Below, one piece after another: positions 24,857-33,794 of a stretch of DNA of 64,000 nucleotides. Each line of letters begins with the position of its first letter. The first letter of the stretch is position 1. The notes under the pieces are model-generated. The model did no database searches. It worked only from the letters and a program-made list of their open reading frames with translations, and was not told the DNA's origin. This stretch comes from an uncultured Acetatifactor sp. (GTDB taxonomy: Bacteria > Bacillota > Clostridia > Lachnospirales > Lachnospiraceae). The stretch covers positions 1-64,000 of the forward strand of contig CANQWM010000002.1 in the NCBI GenBank assembly GCA_947627535.1. Direction: 5' to 3'. The position numbers and the translations under genes are program-made.

Positions 24857-25636
24857 TTGGATTTGTTTTTTAATGAACTGTCATTAGATGGTGTAGAATG
24901 TATAAGCAGAGAGTCAATTATAATTCTTGCAAAAGTTTATCAGGCATTGCGGAATTATAATATAACAACTTGCAGGATCAGTTCTGCTGATTATCAGAAG
25001 ATATTCCAGATGCTCCAAAGAATGCCAGATTTCCGAAATATTACAAATTTTTATTTCTCGTTTTTCAGGGTTCCTTATGAATCGGAAACTGTGGAGAAAG
25101 AGCAGGATGAGTATCTGAATTATGAATGGACTTATGATAATAGGCTCTGTGTGGGTTTTGCGCTGGCATCTATACTTAATTCTGCATGTTTGAGTATTTA
25201 TGGAAAGCTGTGGGATGATGCATATGTGCACATTGCGAAAGACGAGACAGATATAGTAGTCAGGAATATAAGCATAGAGCAGCATGTTGAGATACATATC
25301 CCGTATATGCAATTCGAGGAAACGGAATTGTTGGAAAGCGGCTTGTCGGCTGTGGACAAGAAGATTTCGCTAAGAAGTGATCATGGTATGGATGTGCTGA
25401 TGGATTTTTCAAAGCGGTTACTCAGATGTCCATATGTAATAGGCATAATCAATTCTATGCCATTTAATCCGCATGAACGTAAATTTATAAAAGGAATATA
25501 TGATAACGGTCTGATTGAAATTGTGTTGCCTTGGACAGATGAAGGATACGGTATTGTTGTTAAGACAACAGGGAGAAATATCAGGGAAACAAGAAAAATT
25601 AGCGAGATAATAAATGAAAGATATGGCGGATTGTAA
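24857..25636 (+). CDS. Unknown third protein of the DUF262-ATPase operon
   Basis: 259 residues from TTG 24857; GAGGAG (24844-24849) has 7-nt spacing to it and would be coding if TTG 24842 were used. The N-terminus is LDLFFNELSLDG. A helical segment (about 25-70), a conserved-looking VGFALASILNSACLSIYG block (about 102-120) and a strand-rich end (LIEIVLPWTDEGYGIVVKTT) are seen. No nuclease, TIR, HEPN or protease motif is evident to me. 49 nt after the ATPase and in the same AT-rich style, it is likely the effector or a specificity subunit of the module. Confidence 0.7.
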   Translation: MDLFFNELSLDGVECISRESIIILAKVYQALRNYNITTCRISSADYQKIFQMLQRMPDFRNITNFYFSFFRVPYESETVEKEQDEYLNYEWTYDNRLCVGFALASILNSACLSIYGKLWDDAYVHIAKDETDIVVRNISIEQHVEIHIPYMQFEETELLESGLSAVDKKISLRSDHGMDVLMDFSKRLLRCPYVIGIINSMPFNPHERKFIKGIYDNGLIEIVLPWTDEGYGIVVKTTGRNIRETRKISEIINERYGGL

Positions 25637-25651
25637 AGCAATGTTATCACA

Positions 25652-25679
25652 TTAACTATTGAAAAACAAAGGCTTAATC
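25652..25679 (+). promoter_or_regulatory. Phased hexamers upstream of lipoprotein copy 2
   Basis: TTAACT (25652), AAAACA (25663) and TTAATC (25674) begin 11 bp apart; the middle one is a weak match. The layout repeats that at 8877-8904 and 32972-33010. Confidence 0.4.
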
Positions 25680-25723
25680 GAATATGCAGATGCTTCAGAA
25701 GGTTAAAGCAGGGAGGGTTGTCT

Positions 25724-28045
25724 ATGAAACTTGAAAACATGGAAAGAGCGTCATGGAAGAAAAGGGCCTCCGTTCTTATCCGCTGTCTTGTATGCTGTTT
25801 CGCTTTCTCGATGTTTTCAGCCTGCGGCAAAAAGGGAGCGCAGGGGACAGGCGCGGCGGAAGCGTCACAATCGATGAAACCGGGACAGTTCTATTACCAT
25901 TTTCAGGAGACAGCGCTTTCTTCCTATGAGGGAATCCCCAATGCATTTGAGCAGGAATACACGATATCCGGAAATATCTCGCGGCTGTGCGGCGATACAT
26001 TTTATCATTGGGTCCAGTATTCTACCACGGAGGAACCCTTTCAGCAGAAAAACTATATTCAGGTCATGGAACCGCCTTATCAGGAGTGGGTAACGGAGGA
26101 GACCGGCTCCTGCGGGGACATTCCGGTACTCATAGCGGGTGTCAGGGAAGGCGCTTTGACCGTTATCCTGCGCAGCAGGGATCCCGGGGAGAATGGCCAG
26201 TATCTCTATTACCCTGCACGGTGGCAGCCGGGAACGGGAAACCTGGAGCCGCTTACGGACAGCGGTTTTGAAGGGGATGAGAAAGAATTTTCGGATAACG
26301 CGGAACTCCTTCTTGTCTCTGATGGAAGATATGTTTCCTATGATTCCAGAGAACAGGGAACCGTTACGCTGTACGATGAACATTTTCGGCCGGCAGGGAA
26401 CAGGAGGCTGGAAGAGGGAGCTCGAATCTGTGGAATTTTGCAGGATCCGAAGAGCGGAGAGCTTCTCTGGTACGGTATCAGAGACCAGCAGGCGGGGGTC
26501 TGGAACCTGGAGGACGGGACGCCGTTTCTGAAAGAGGGACAGTCCCTGGGAGCGGTCAACGCGATGAGCCTTCATGGGATTTATGATGCGGACGGGGTGT
26601 TGTATCTTGCGGATAACAGGTTTTTGTGGCGTGTGGAACAGGGGGAAGTGGAGGAAGCCTGCAGCTTTTTTGACCGGGATTATCCTCTGTCGGTTCTGTA
26701 CGCGATGGGAGCCTCGGAAAACGGCAGCCTGCTTTTGTATACCAATTGCACGAAAGAACTCGTGTTGCAGATCGAAAGAAACCAGGAGCCTCTGCCGGAG
26801 AAGCAGGAGATCATTATTGCGTCAACGGATCTTTACAATGCTCTCGAAACGGCAATCGGGGAATTTAACAGGACGAGCGAACGGTATCGGGTGAAAATGG
26901 AGTACCCCTATGATCCCTACGGCCTTATGCCGGCAGACGCAGGGGAACTGTCGGCGGAGTTCTGGAGAAAGATTCAGATGGAGATTTCCGCCGGCCGGGG
27001 ACCGGATCTGTTTTTGAGCGATTATTCCAGAAAGATCACGGCTCTGGCGGAAGAAGGATGTCTGCAGAATCTGGAGGGGTTTCTGGAGGATGAGGAGGAT
27101 TTCTGGCCCGCGGCGATGGAGGCGGGAAAGATCGACGGGGTGCAGTACGGTCTGCCCTATTTTGCCAGATTTTATCTGACGGCCTATCCCAGGAAATACG
27201 CTGAAGACAGGACCTCCTTTACGCTGCCGGAACTGATGGAGACGGTGCGGGAGTCTGGAGCAAAGGTCCTGCAGTGGGGATATGACGGGACTGAAATCGT
27301 TCTGTATTACGGCCTCTATGACAATGACAACAGAGATTTCATCGACTGGGAGGCAGGGAAGAGCCATCTGATGGAAGAACCGTTCCGGGAGTTTTTGGAA
27401 TTTGCCCGGGAGTACGCGGATCCTATGGATTTTGAGTTCCCTGACTGGGAGGATGCGGCCAAAGCTGTGGAGGAGGGAAAAACCTTTGCCGCCCATAATT
27501 TTATGGCCCAGAGCTGGGGCACGATCTGGGGCGGGGATCCCGGCAGCCTGGAGACTATTTTTCAGGGAGACCCTGTCTGTATCGGATATCCCAGATCCGA
27601 GGGAAACGGGATTTATGTGGACCCGCCCATGTTTTTTGTGAATATCAATTCACAATATAAGGAAGGGGCGGAGGAATTTCTGCGATTCCTCCTGTCAAAG
27701 GAGAACCAAAGGCTGTTCCTCTCTGATATCATCATAGGAAATGTGGGAACCCCTCCCCAGGTGCCTGTGCGGCTCAGTACCCTGGAGGAGAGCATAGATC
27801 TGGCAAGGGAGAGGAAGGAGCAGGGAGTCGCAGGGAACTCATTTCTGCCAGCCATGACGCAGGAGCAGGCCCAGGCGGCCCGCTTCCTGATCGAGAACGC
27901 CCGGCCGGCCAACTGGAAGGTATCGGAGATAGAGGATTTCTTTTACGAAGAGCTTCCGCCGTACTTTGAAGGCCGGCGGAGTCTGGAGGAGACGGTGGAG
28001 ATCCTGGATAACAGGGTACAGCTGTTTCTGGACGAAAAGAAGTGA
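25724..28045 (+). CDS. Large orphan solute-binding lipoprotein (copy 2)
   Basis: 773 residues from ATG 25724 (GGGAGGG at 25711-25717). Signal peptide with lipobox FSAC, lipidated Cys34. As in copy 1, a strand-rich N-terminal domain of about 330 residues comes first, then a family 1 solute-binding domain from about 360 (EIIIASTDLYNALETAIGEF), including GRGPDLFLSDYSRK and GKIDGVQYGLPYF. It ends in SLEETVEILDNRVQLFLDEKK, matching copies 1 and 3. No permease or ATPase gene is adjacent. Ligand unknown, probably sugar-type by family, which is inference. GC content returns to the chromosomal level here. Confidence 0.8.
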   Translation: MKLENMERASWKKRASVLIRCLVCCFAFSMFSACGKKGAQGTGAAEASQSMKPGQFYYHFQETALSSYEGIPNAFEQEYTISGNISRLCGDTFYHWVQYSTTEEPFQQKNYIQVMEPPYQEWVTEETGSCGDIPVLIAGVREGALTVILRSRDPGENGQYLYYPARWQPGTGNLEPLTDSGFEGDEKEFSDNAELLLVSDGRYVSYDSREQGTVTLYDEHFRPAGNRRLEEGARICGILQDPKSGELLWYGIRDQQAGVWNLEDGTPFLKEGQSLGAVNAMSLHGIYDADGVLYLADNRFLWRVEQGEVEEACSFFDRDYPLSVLYAMGASENGSLLLYTNCTKELVLQIERNQEPLPEKQEIIIASTDLYNALETAIGEFNRTSERYRVKMEYPYDPYGLMPADAGELSAEFWRKIQMEISAGRGPDLFLSDYSRKITALAEEGCLQNLEGFLEDEEDFWPAAMEAGKIDGVQYGLPYFARFYLTAYPRKYAEDRTSFTLPELMETVRESGAKVLQWGYDGTEIVLYYGLYDNDNRDFIDWEAGKSHLMEEPFREFLEFAREYADPMDFEFPDWEDAAKAVEEGKTFAAHNFMAQSWGTIWGGDPGSLETIFQGDPVCIGYPRSEGNGIYVDPPMFFVNINSQYKEGAEEFLRFLLSKENQRLFLSDIIIGNVGTPPQVPVRLSTLEESIDLARERKEQGVAGNSFLPAMTQEQAQAARFLIENARPANWKVSEIEDFFYEELPPYFEGRRSLEETVEILDNRVQLFLDEKK

Positions 28046-28058
28046 GCGGAAAAAATGT

Positions 28059-28087
28059 TTGAACAATATTATTTTCTATGTTATGAT
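28059..28087 (+). promoter_or_regulatory. leuCD promoter
   Basis: TTGAAC (28059-28064), 17-bp spacer, TATGAT (28082-28087). The leader to leuC is about 65 nt, too short for a T-box. Confidence 0.7.
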
Positions 28088-28157
28088 GTTTGGCAGGGGT
28101 GTTTGGCGATCAGATACCCGCAGTCAGAAAAGCTGCTGAGAAAGGTGTGGTAAGCAT

Positions 28158-29426
28158 ATGGGAATGACAATGACACAGAAAATTCTTGCGGCGGCGGCCG
28201 GATTGGAGAAGGTGGAAGCCGGCCAGCTCATCGAGGCAAAACTGGATCTGGTTCTGGGCAACGATATTACCAGTCCGGTGGCAATCAAGGAGATGGATAA
28301 ATTTACCGTAAAGGGCGTTTTTGACAAAGACAAGATCGCCCTTGTGCCGGATCATTTTGTGCCGAACAAGGATATCAAATCCGCCGAGCACTGCAGATGT
28401 GTCCGGGAGTTTGCAAAAAAGAACGAGATTACCAATTACTTTGAGGTGGGAGAGATGGGAATCGAACACGCCCTCCTGCCGGAGAAGGGACTTACCGTGG
28501 CCGGAGACGTGATCATCGGCGCCGATTCCCACACCTGCACCTATGGGGCGCTGGGCGCGTTTTCCACGGGTGTAGGAAGCACGGATATGGCGGCCGGAAT
28601 GGCTACCGGCAAAGCGTGGTTCAAGGTTCCTGCCGCCCTGAAATTCCGTCTGACAGGGAAGCCCGCTAAATGGGTCAGCGGCAAGGACGTGATCTTACAT
28701 ATCATCGGCATGATCGGCGTGGACGGGGCGCTTTATAAATCCATGGAATTTGTCGGGGATGGCATCGCAAACCTTTCTATGGACGACCGCTTTACCATCG
28801 CCAATATGGCAATTGAGGCCGGGGGAAAGAACGGGATCTTTCCGGTGGATGAGAAGGCGCGGCAATATATGGCGGAACATTCCAGCCGGAGCTATAAAGT
28901 GTTTGAGGCGGATCCGGACGCTGTATACGACGGGGAATACACAGTGGATCTGAGCACGCTGCGTCCCACGGTAGCTTTTCCCCATCTGCCGGAAAACACG
29001 CATACGCTGGATGAGATTAAGGCGATGGATCCCATTGCCGTGGATCAGGTGGTGATCGGCTCCTGCACCAACGGAAGGCTGGAGGATCTGCGCACGGCGG
29101 CCGAGGTGCTGAAGGGAAGGCATGTGGCCAAGGGAATGCGCTGCATCGTGATCCCTGCGACGCAGGCCATCTATCTGCAGGCCATGGAAGAGGGGCTTTT
29201 AAAGACCTTTATCGAAGCCGGCGCCGTCGTCAGTACGCCTACCTGCGGTCCCTGTCTCGGCGGCTATATGGGGATCCTTGCGGAGGGAGAACGCTGTGTC
29301 TCCACTACGAACCGAAACTTTGTGGGACGCATGGGGCATGTGACTTCGGAAATCTATCTCGCCAGCCCGGCCGTCGCGGCTGCCAGCGCCGTCACCGGCA
29401 GGATTTCCGGCCCGGAGGATCTGTAG
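28158..29426 (+). CDS. leuC: 3-isopropylmalate dehydratase large subunit
   Basis: About 422 residues; isomerises 2- to 3-isopropylmalate in leucine synthesis with LeuD. The three [4Fe-4S] ligands are in [17 protein letters not shown], GSCTNGR and [11 protein letters not shown] motifs. At about 420 residues it is the shorter, HacA/LeuC2-like form common in Clostridia and archaea. ATGs at 28158, 28164 and 28170 are all possible starts. leuA and leuB are not in the window. Confidence 0.94.
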   Translation: MGMTMTQKILAAAAGLEKVEAGQLIEAKLDLVLGNDITSPVAIKEMDKFTVKGVFDKDKIALVPDHFVPNKDIKSAEHCRCVREFAKKNEITNYFEVGEMGIEHALLPEKGLTVAGDVIIGADSHTCTYGALGAFSTGVGSTDMAAGMATGKAWFKVPAALKFRLTGKPAKWVSGKDVILHIIGMIGVDGALYKSMEFVGDGIANLSMDDRFTIANMAIEAGGKNGIFPVDEKARQYMAEHSSRSYKVFEADPDAVYDGEYTVDLSTLRPTVAFPHLPENTHTLDEIKAMDPIAVDQVVIGSCTNGRLEDLRTAAEVLKGRHVAKGMRCIVIPATQAIYLQAMEEGLLKTFIEAGAVVSTPTCGPCLGGYMGILAEGERCVSTTNRNFVGRMGHVTSEIYLASPAVAAASAVTGRISGPEDL

Positions 29427-29487
29427 GATCTTCACGGTTTTTCAAACAGGTTATATAAAAACAAACAGGAAGGGCATGGTAATTGAT

Positions 29488-29973
29488 ATGAATGCGAAAG
29501 GCACGGTTTTCAAATACGGCGACAATGTTGACACAGATGTCATCATTCCCGCAAGGTATTTAAACTCCTCCGACCCGGCGGAGCTTGCCGCTCATTGTAT
29601 GGAAGATATTGACGGCAATTTTATCAAACAGGTAAAAAAAGGGGATATCATTGTGGCGGAAAAGAATTTCGGCTGCGGCTCCTCCAGAGAGCATGCGCCT
29701 ATCGCCATAAAGGCCGCGGGCGTGAGCTGTGTGATCGCGGAGACCTTTGCCCGCATCTTTTACCGGAACGCCATCAATATCGGTCTTCCCATCATTGAGT
29801 GCCCCGAGGCCAGCAGAGGCATTGAGAACGGGGATGAGGTTGAAGTAAATTTTGACACAGGTGTCATAACCGACGTGACGAAGGGCACCTCTTTTCAGGG
29901 GCAGGCGTTTCCGGAGTTTATGCAGAAGATTATCGCTTCAGAGGGACTGATTAACTATATCAACAGCAAATAA
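29488..29973 (+). CDS. leuD: 3-isopropylmalate dehydratase small subunit
   Basis: 161 residues forming the swivelling domain partner of Leu[17 protein letters not shown] and [19 protein letters not shown] are the family motifs. ATG 29488 matches family N-termini ([11 protein letters not shown]); ATG 29476 also lies in frame but is only 2 nt from AGGAAGGG. Follows leuC by about 60 nt in one operon. Confidence 0.93.
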   Translation: MNAKGTVFKYGDNVDTDVIIPARYLNSSDPAELAAHCMEDIDGNFIKQVKKGDIIVAEKNFGCGSSREHAPIAIKAAGVSCVIAETFARIFYRNAINIGLPIIECPEASRGIENGDEVEVNFDTGVITDVTKGTSFQGQAFPEFMQKIIASEGLINYINSK

Positions 29974-30032
29974 GCGTCAGCCAAAGTTCCGATGCCGATT
30001 AAGGTTCGGATATGGATATGACTGAAGACAGG

Positions 30033-30060
30033 AACACTCCGCCCAGGGCGGGGTGTTTCG
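30033..30060 (+). terminator. Hairpin after leuD
   Basis: AACACTCCGCCC (30033-30044) pairs with GGGCGGGGTGTT (30046-30057, one G-U), loop closed to about three bases, followed by TCGG. A very stable stem but a poor U-tract, so termination is uncertain. Confidence 0.5.
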
Positions 30061-30168
30061 GATTTACGGAATTTTTCGGATCGAACCGGCCGGAACAGAC
30101 GCCGGGCAGCCAGAGAAAATTCTTCAAGACGGAGCAAAGAGCAGGAAGGATTATAGAGGGAAATGGGT

Positions 30169-31584
30169 ATGGAGAAGGAAGGATACGGAAACGAAAAGAC
30201 GGAACAGAAGAGTGCGGGGGCAGGCGGCAGGAAGTATGAGATTGACATGTGCAACGGCCCGCTGCTGGGGAAAATCCTGATCTTTTATGTGCCCCTGATG
30301 CTGTCCGGCATTTTGCAGCTTTTGTTTAATGCCGCGGATATCGTGGTGGTGGGGCGTTTTGCCGGGAACGAGTCTCTGGCGGCGGTAGGAGCCACCGGTT
30401 CTTTGACAAACCTGATCGTTAATCTGTTCATCGGGCTTTCGGTGGGTACGAATGTGCTGGTCGCCCATTTCTATGGCGCGGGCCAGAAGGAAGAACTGAA
30501 AAGCATGGTGCAGACCGCCATTGCCACGGCTGCCATAAGCGGCGTGATTCTGATCTTTGTGGGATTTTTTGTGTCGCGCCCGGCGCTTGTGCTGATGGGG
30601 ACGCCGGACGACGTGATATCTCATTCGGTCCTTTATATGCGGATCTATTTTGCGGGAATGCCGTTCATGATGGTGTATAACTTCGGCAGCGCCGTGCTGC
30701 GGGCGGTGGGCGACACCAGGCGGCCGCTGTATTATCTGCTGGCCGCGGGAATCGTCAATGTGATTTTGAATTTGATCTTCGTCATCGTCTTTCACATGGG
30801 CGTTGCGGGTGTCGCGACGGCGACCGTGATCTCTCAGGCCATCTCGGCTGCGCTGGTGGTCCGCTGCCTGGCGCTTTCTGACGGTGATTACCGGCTGGTT
30901 CTGAAAGGAATGAAAATCGCCCCTGGAAAACTTGTCAAAATGGTTCAGATCGGTACGCCCGCGGGGCTGCAGGGCGCGCTTTTCTCCATCTCAAACGTTC
31001 TGATCCAGTCCTCCGTGAACAGCTTCGGCTCCATCGCCATGGCGGGAAATACGGCGGCCAGCAATATCGAAGGCTTTGTCTATACAGCCATGAACGCCTT
31101 TCATCAGGCCGCCGTCAGCTTCTGCGGTCAGAATTACGGTGCCATGAAGTTTAAGAGAGTGGGAAAAGTGACGGCCATTTGTCTTGGTCTTGTGACGGTG
31201 GTAGGATTTCTCATGGGCAGCGGCGCCTACCTTGCGTCGGGGCTTCTGCTGCGCATTTATTCTCCCGACGCAGAGGTGATCCGTTACGGAACGCTGCGGA
31301 TGGCTTATATCTGCATTCTGTATTTTCTGTGCGGCGCGATGGACGTTATGGTGGGGTCGCTTCGGGGAATGGGTTACTCTATCATGCCCATGCTGGTGTC
31401 CCTGACCGGCGCCTGCCTGTTCCGGGTGGTCTGGATCTACACGGCTTTCCGAAAGGTTCCGACTTTGGAATGTCTTTATGTTTCCTATCCCATCAGCTGG
31501 GGATTGACGTTCCTGGTGCATCTTCTGTGCTTTGCGGTGGTCTATCGGAAGCTTCCTGGTACAGGATCATCATCCTCCGCTTGA
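30169..31584 (+). CDS. MATE family efflux transporter
   Basis: 471-residue inner membrane protein with 12 predicted helices in two halves. The N-terminus PLLGKILIFYVPLMLSGILQ, ADIVVVGRFAGNESLAAVGA, and GSAVLRAVGDTRRPLYYLL are MATE signatures; these pumps export drugs or metabolites with Na+ or H+. ATG 30169 has GAGGG spaced correctly, whereas ATG 30163 is too close. The last 92 nt overlap the convergent lipoprotein gene, so its final residues (LPGTGSSSSA) may be newly acquired. Substrate unknown. Confidence 0.9.
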   Translation: MEKEGYGNEKTEQKSAGAGGRKYEIDMCNGPLLGKILIFYVPLMLSGILQLLFNAADIVVVGRFAGNESLAAVGATGSLTNLIVNLFIGLSVGTNVLVAHFYGAGQKEELKSMVQTAIATAAISGVILIFVGFFVSRPALVLMGTPDDVISHSVLYMRIYFAGMPFMMVYNFGSAVLRAVGDTRRPLYYLLAAGIVNVILNLIFVIVFHMGVAGVATATVISQAISAALVVRCLALSDGDYRLVLKGMKIAPGKLVKMVQIGTPAGLQGALFSISNVLIQSSVNSFGSIAMAGNTAASNIEGFVYTAMNAFHQAAVSFCGQNYGAMKFKRVGKVTAICLGLVTVVGFLMGSGAYLASGLLLRIYSPDAEVIRYGTLRMAYICILYFLCGAMDVMVGSLRGMGYSIMPMLVSLTGACLFRVVWIYTAFRKVPTLECLYVSYPISWGLTFLVHLLCFAVVYRKLPGTGSSSSA

Positions 31585-32902
31585 TGATATCTACAGTATC
31601 TTCCAGTGTTTTTTCGCCTTCAAAGTAGGGAACGATTTCCTCCATCAGAATCTTGGCTTCCTCGGTTTCTGCATATATCTGAAGGTGTGCGCCGCGAGCG
31701 GAGAGCAGAAAGTCTCTCACGAAGGCTACATCTTCCTCTGTCAGGGGCGGATACGTAAAGTCGTCATGGACGGACCAGAACTTCAACAGGGGTTCGCCTG
31801 ATTCGTCTTTGAGAATTTCACCGTTTTCATCACGGGCCCACTGATAAGACAGTTCCTCGGTCATTCTCTTCTCGAAGAGGTCTTTCATGGCAGGGTAGGT
31901 TGACCGCACTGAGGTAAAGTGGTCTTCGGTATTTCCTTCATCGGCCATTTGCAGCAGCAGAAATTCCAGAAAGGCCCAGGCGCCCTCTTTACAGTCCGAG
32001 CAGCTCAGAATGGAGACGGAACCGTCATCTATAATCATACAGCCATTTTGCGCGTTCTGGCTGGGATATCCGAGAAAGCATTTAGGCTGTGTGTCAATAT
32101 AGCGGTATTGCTGTGCGGAATCCAGATTGATGTCCGCGTAAAACAATCCCCGTTCCCCCTGTCGGGAAGGACAGTTTTTGCAAAAGTCAAGAAAGTCGCC
32201 AAGCAGCTTTTCCTGAAAAACCAGCTCACCGTTTTGGTCTGTATCCACAAAGCGGATCTGGCTGGCGCGATACAGATCAAGGATCGCAAAGCCGGGATAG
32301 ACACAGTTCAAAAGACGCATGTCGGGATGCTCCTGTGCAAAATCCAGAAACTCCCGGAGCGTCCATTCCGTCCTGCTGCCGAGCAGATCGGGATCCCCGT
32401 AAAGGCATTTCACACTGAATTTTGCAGGAAGGGAAAACAGCGTGTCATTCAGGGTGAAGGCGGTGAGGACCATATCGAAGAAATCCTCCCGCTCCAGACC
32501 GTCCTCCCGGTCAAGCCAGCGTCCGAGATCTTCAAAAATCCCAAGATCGGCCAGGTCCTGCACATCCAGACTCCACAGAAGGGAATCGTCCAGCCAGAGC
32601 GCGTCATAATCGCTCTTTCCTGTGACAAGACTGATCTTCAGCCGTTCCACAGCCGCGTCAAACTGCTCGCTTGTGTATCCGTTCGTTTCCGTTTCAATCA
32701 GGATATACTCCAGCCGGGCCGTATACTCCTGCTGACTTTCATTGAAGCGCTGCACGGCTTCTTCCATATCGGCGTCAGCTTCGCTGGCGACCATGGCCAG
32801 AACCACTTCCGGACGTTCTGTCTGTCCGTCCCCGTTTGCGCAGGATACCAGAAAAAGGGAGCAGATCAGGGACAAGAAAAGCAGTGTTCTAAACGTTTTC
32901 AT
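31493..32902 (-). CDS. Orphan solute-binding lipoprotein (copy 3, compact)
   Basis: 469 residues from the ATG whose complement is at 32900-32902; GGAGG is 9 nt upstream. Lipobox LVSC, lipidated Cys21. The family 1 solute-binding domain starts at once (PEVVLAMVASEADADMEEAV), so the long N-terminal domain of copies 1 and 2 is absent. The C-terminal YFEGEKTLEDTVDIIKRR matches YFEGRRSLEETVEILDNR of copy 2, but about 15 extra residues follow, read antisense to the MATE gene. No transporter partner genes are near. Phased hexamers lie directly upstream of its -35. Confidence 0.82.
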   Translation of the reverse strand: MKTFRTLLFLSLICSLFLVSCANGDGQTERPEVVLAMVASEADADMEEAVQRFNESQQEYTARLEYILIETETNGYTSEQFDAAVERLKISLVTGKSDYDALWLDDSLLWSLDVQDLADLGIFEDLGRWLDREDGLEREDFFDMVLTAFTLNDTLFSLPAKFSVKCLYGDPDLLGSRTEWTLREFLDFAQEHPDMRLLNCVYPGFAILDLYRASQIRFVDTDQNGELVFQEKLLGDFLDFCKNCPSRQGERGLFYADINLDSAQQYRYIDTQPKCFLGYPSQNAQNGCMIIDDGSVSILSCSDCKEGAWAFLEFLLLQMADEGNTEDHFTSVRSTYPAMKDLFEKRMTEELSYQWARDENGEILKDESGEPLLKFWSVHDDFTYPPLTEEDVAFVRDFLLSARGAHLQIYAETEEAKILMEEIVPYFEGEKTLEDTVDIIKRRMMILYQEASDRPPQSTEDAPGTSIPS

Positions 32903-32937
32903 GTCTTTTAACCTCCGTTTCAACAGAATTTACGGGA

Positions 32938-32966
32938 AATATAGCATATATACGCAAGCCCGTAAA
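32938..32966 (-). promoter_or_regulatory. Promoter of lipoprotein copy 3
   Basis: On the minus strand TTTACG (32966-32961), 17-bp spacer, TATATT (32943-32938). It starts 6 bp from the phased hexamer array. Confidence 0.55.
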
Positions 32967-32971
32967 GGCGA

Positions 32972-33010
32972 TTAAAAGAACATTTACAGAATATTAAAGG
33001 AATATTAAAG
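32972..33010 (+). promoter_or_regulatory. Four hexamers phased at 11 bp between divergent promoters
   Basis: TTAAAA (32972), TTTACA (32983), TTAAAG (32994) and TTAAAG (33005) start exactly 11 bp apart. The array is 5 bp from the -35 of lipoprotein copy 3 (minus strand) and 22 bp from the ruvA -35. The regular pitch fits tandem dimers of an OmpR/PhoB-family response regulator. Confidence 0.6.
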
Positions 33011-33032
33011 AACAAAACAAAGCACACAGCAC

Positions 33033-33061
33033 TTGAAACATATGTTTGGATATGCTAAACT
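33033..33061 (+). promoter_or_regulatory. ruvAB promoter
   Basis: TTGAAA (33033-33038), 17-bp spacer, TAAACT (33056-33061). No LexA-type box (GAAC-N4-GTTC or similar) is seen. Confidence 0.6.
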
Positions 33062-33124
33062 GAAAAAAGGAAATGCCACACAGCGACAGGCGCGGATGCC
33101 GCCTGTTCCGGAACGGGAGACGGT

Positions 33125-33736
33125 ATGATAGCATACGTAAGGGGAATCATTGATGATATTGCCGAAGACAACGTGGTGGTCGACGTGGGCGGCGTGGGGA
33201 TGAACGTGAAGATTTCTGCGGACACGGCCGCCAGGCTGCCGGGCGTTGGCCAATCTGTCAAGCTCTACACTTACACCAGTGTCCGAGAGGACGCTTTCTG
33301 GCTGTACGGCTTTCTGTCCAGAAACGATCTTGAGATTTTCAAAAAATGCATCACCGTAAGCGGAATCGGCCCCAAGGGTGCGCTGTCCATTCTTTCCGTG
33401 CTGGATGCGGATTCCCTGCGGTTTGCCATTGTTTCCGGAGACGCCAAAGCCATTGCGAAGGCTCCCGGCGTGGGGACGAAGACGGCGGAACGCCTGATCC
33501 TGGAGTTAAAGGGAAAGCTTGAGATCAACGATGCCATGATCAGCCGCGAGGCGGCCGCTTACGGCACAGCCCATGCGGCTGCCGCCGATACGCCCCAGAA
33601 GCAGGAGGCTTTGGCCGCGCTGGTATCCCTCGGATACGGCCAGGCGGAGGCCCTGAAGGCGGTAAATGCCATTGAGAACGCCGACGCAATGGATTCCGGC
33701 GCGATCCTGAAGGCCGCTTTAAAGCATCTGTTTTAA
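33125..33736 (+). CDS. ruvA: Holliday junction helicase subunit RuvA
   Basis: 203 residues; tetrameric protein that binds the four-way junction and loads RuvB. MIAYVRGIIDDIAEDNVVVDV is the N-terminal OB domain; two helix-hairpin-helix motifs appear as SGIGPKGALSIL and PGVGTKTAERLILELK; the C-terminal UBA-like domain (ALVSLGYGQAEALKAV) contacts RuvB. Normal length; ruvB follows 58 nt later. Confidence 0.96.
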   Translation: MIAYVRGIIDDIAEDNVVVDVGGVGMNVKISADTAARLPGVGQSVKLYTYTSVREDAFWLYGFLSRNDLEIFKKCITVSGIGPKGALSILSVLDADSLRFAIVSGDAKAIAKAPGVGTKTAERLILELKGKLEINDAMISREAAAYGTAHAAAADTPQKQEALAALVSLGYGQAEALKAVNAIENADAMDSGAILKAALKHLF

Positions 33737-33794
33737 GATCACATAAATCCTGCGTTTCCACCGCTTTTCAAAACGTGACAGAAAGGATCTTCCC

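Noticed and set aside
19348-25640. Integrated mobile element bounded by tRNA att sites
   Set aside because: I found no integrase and no second copy of the tRNA-Asn or tRNA-Gly 3' end, so no bounded element can be claimed.
28088-28157. T-box or leucine leader before leuCD
   Set aside because: The leader is about 65 nt, with no T-box sequence (TGGNACCGCG type) and no Leu-codon run.
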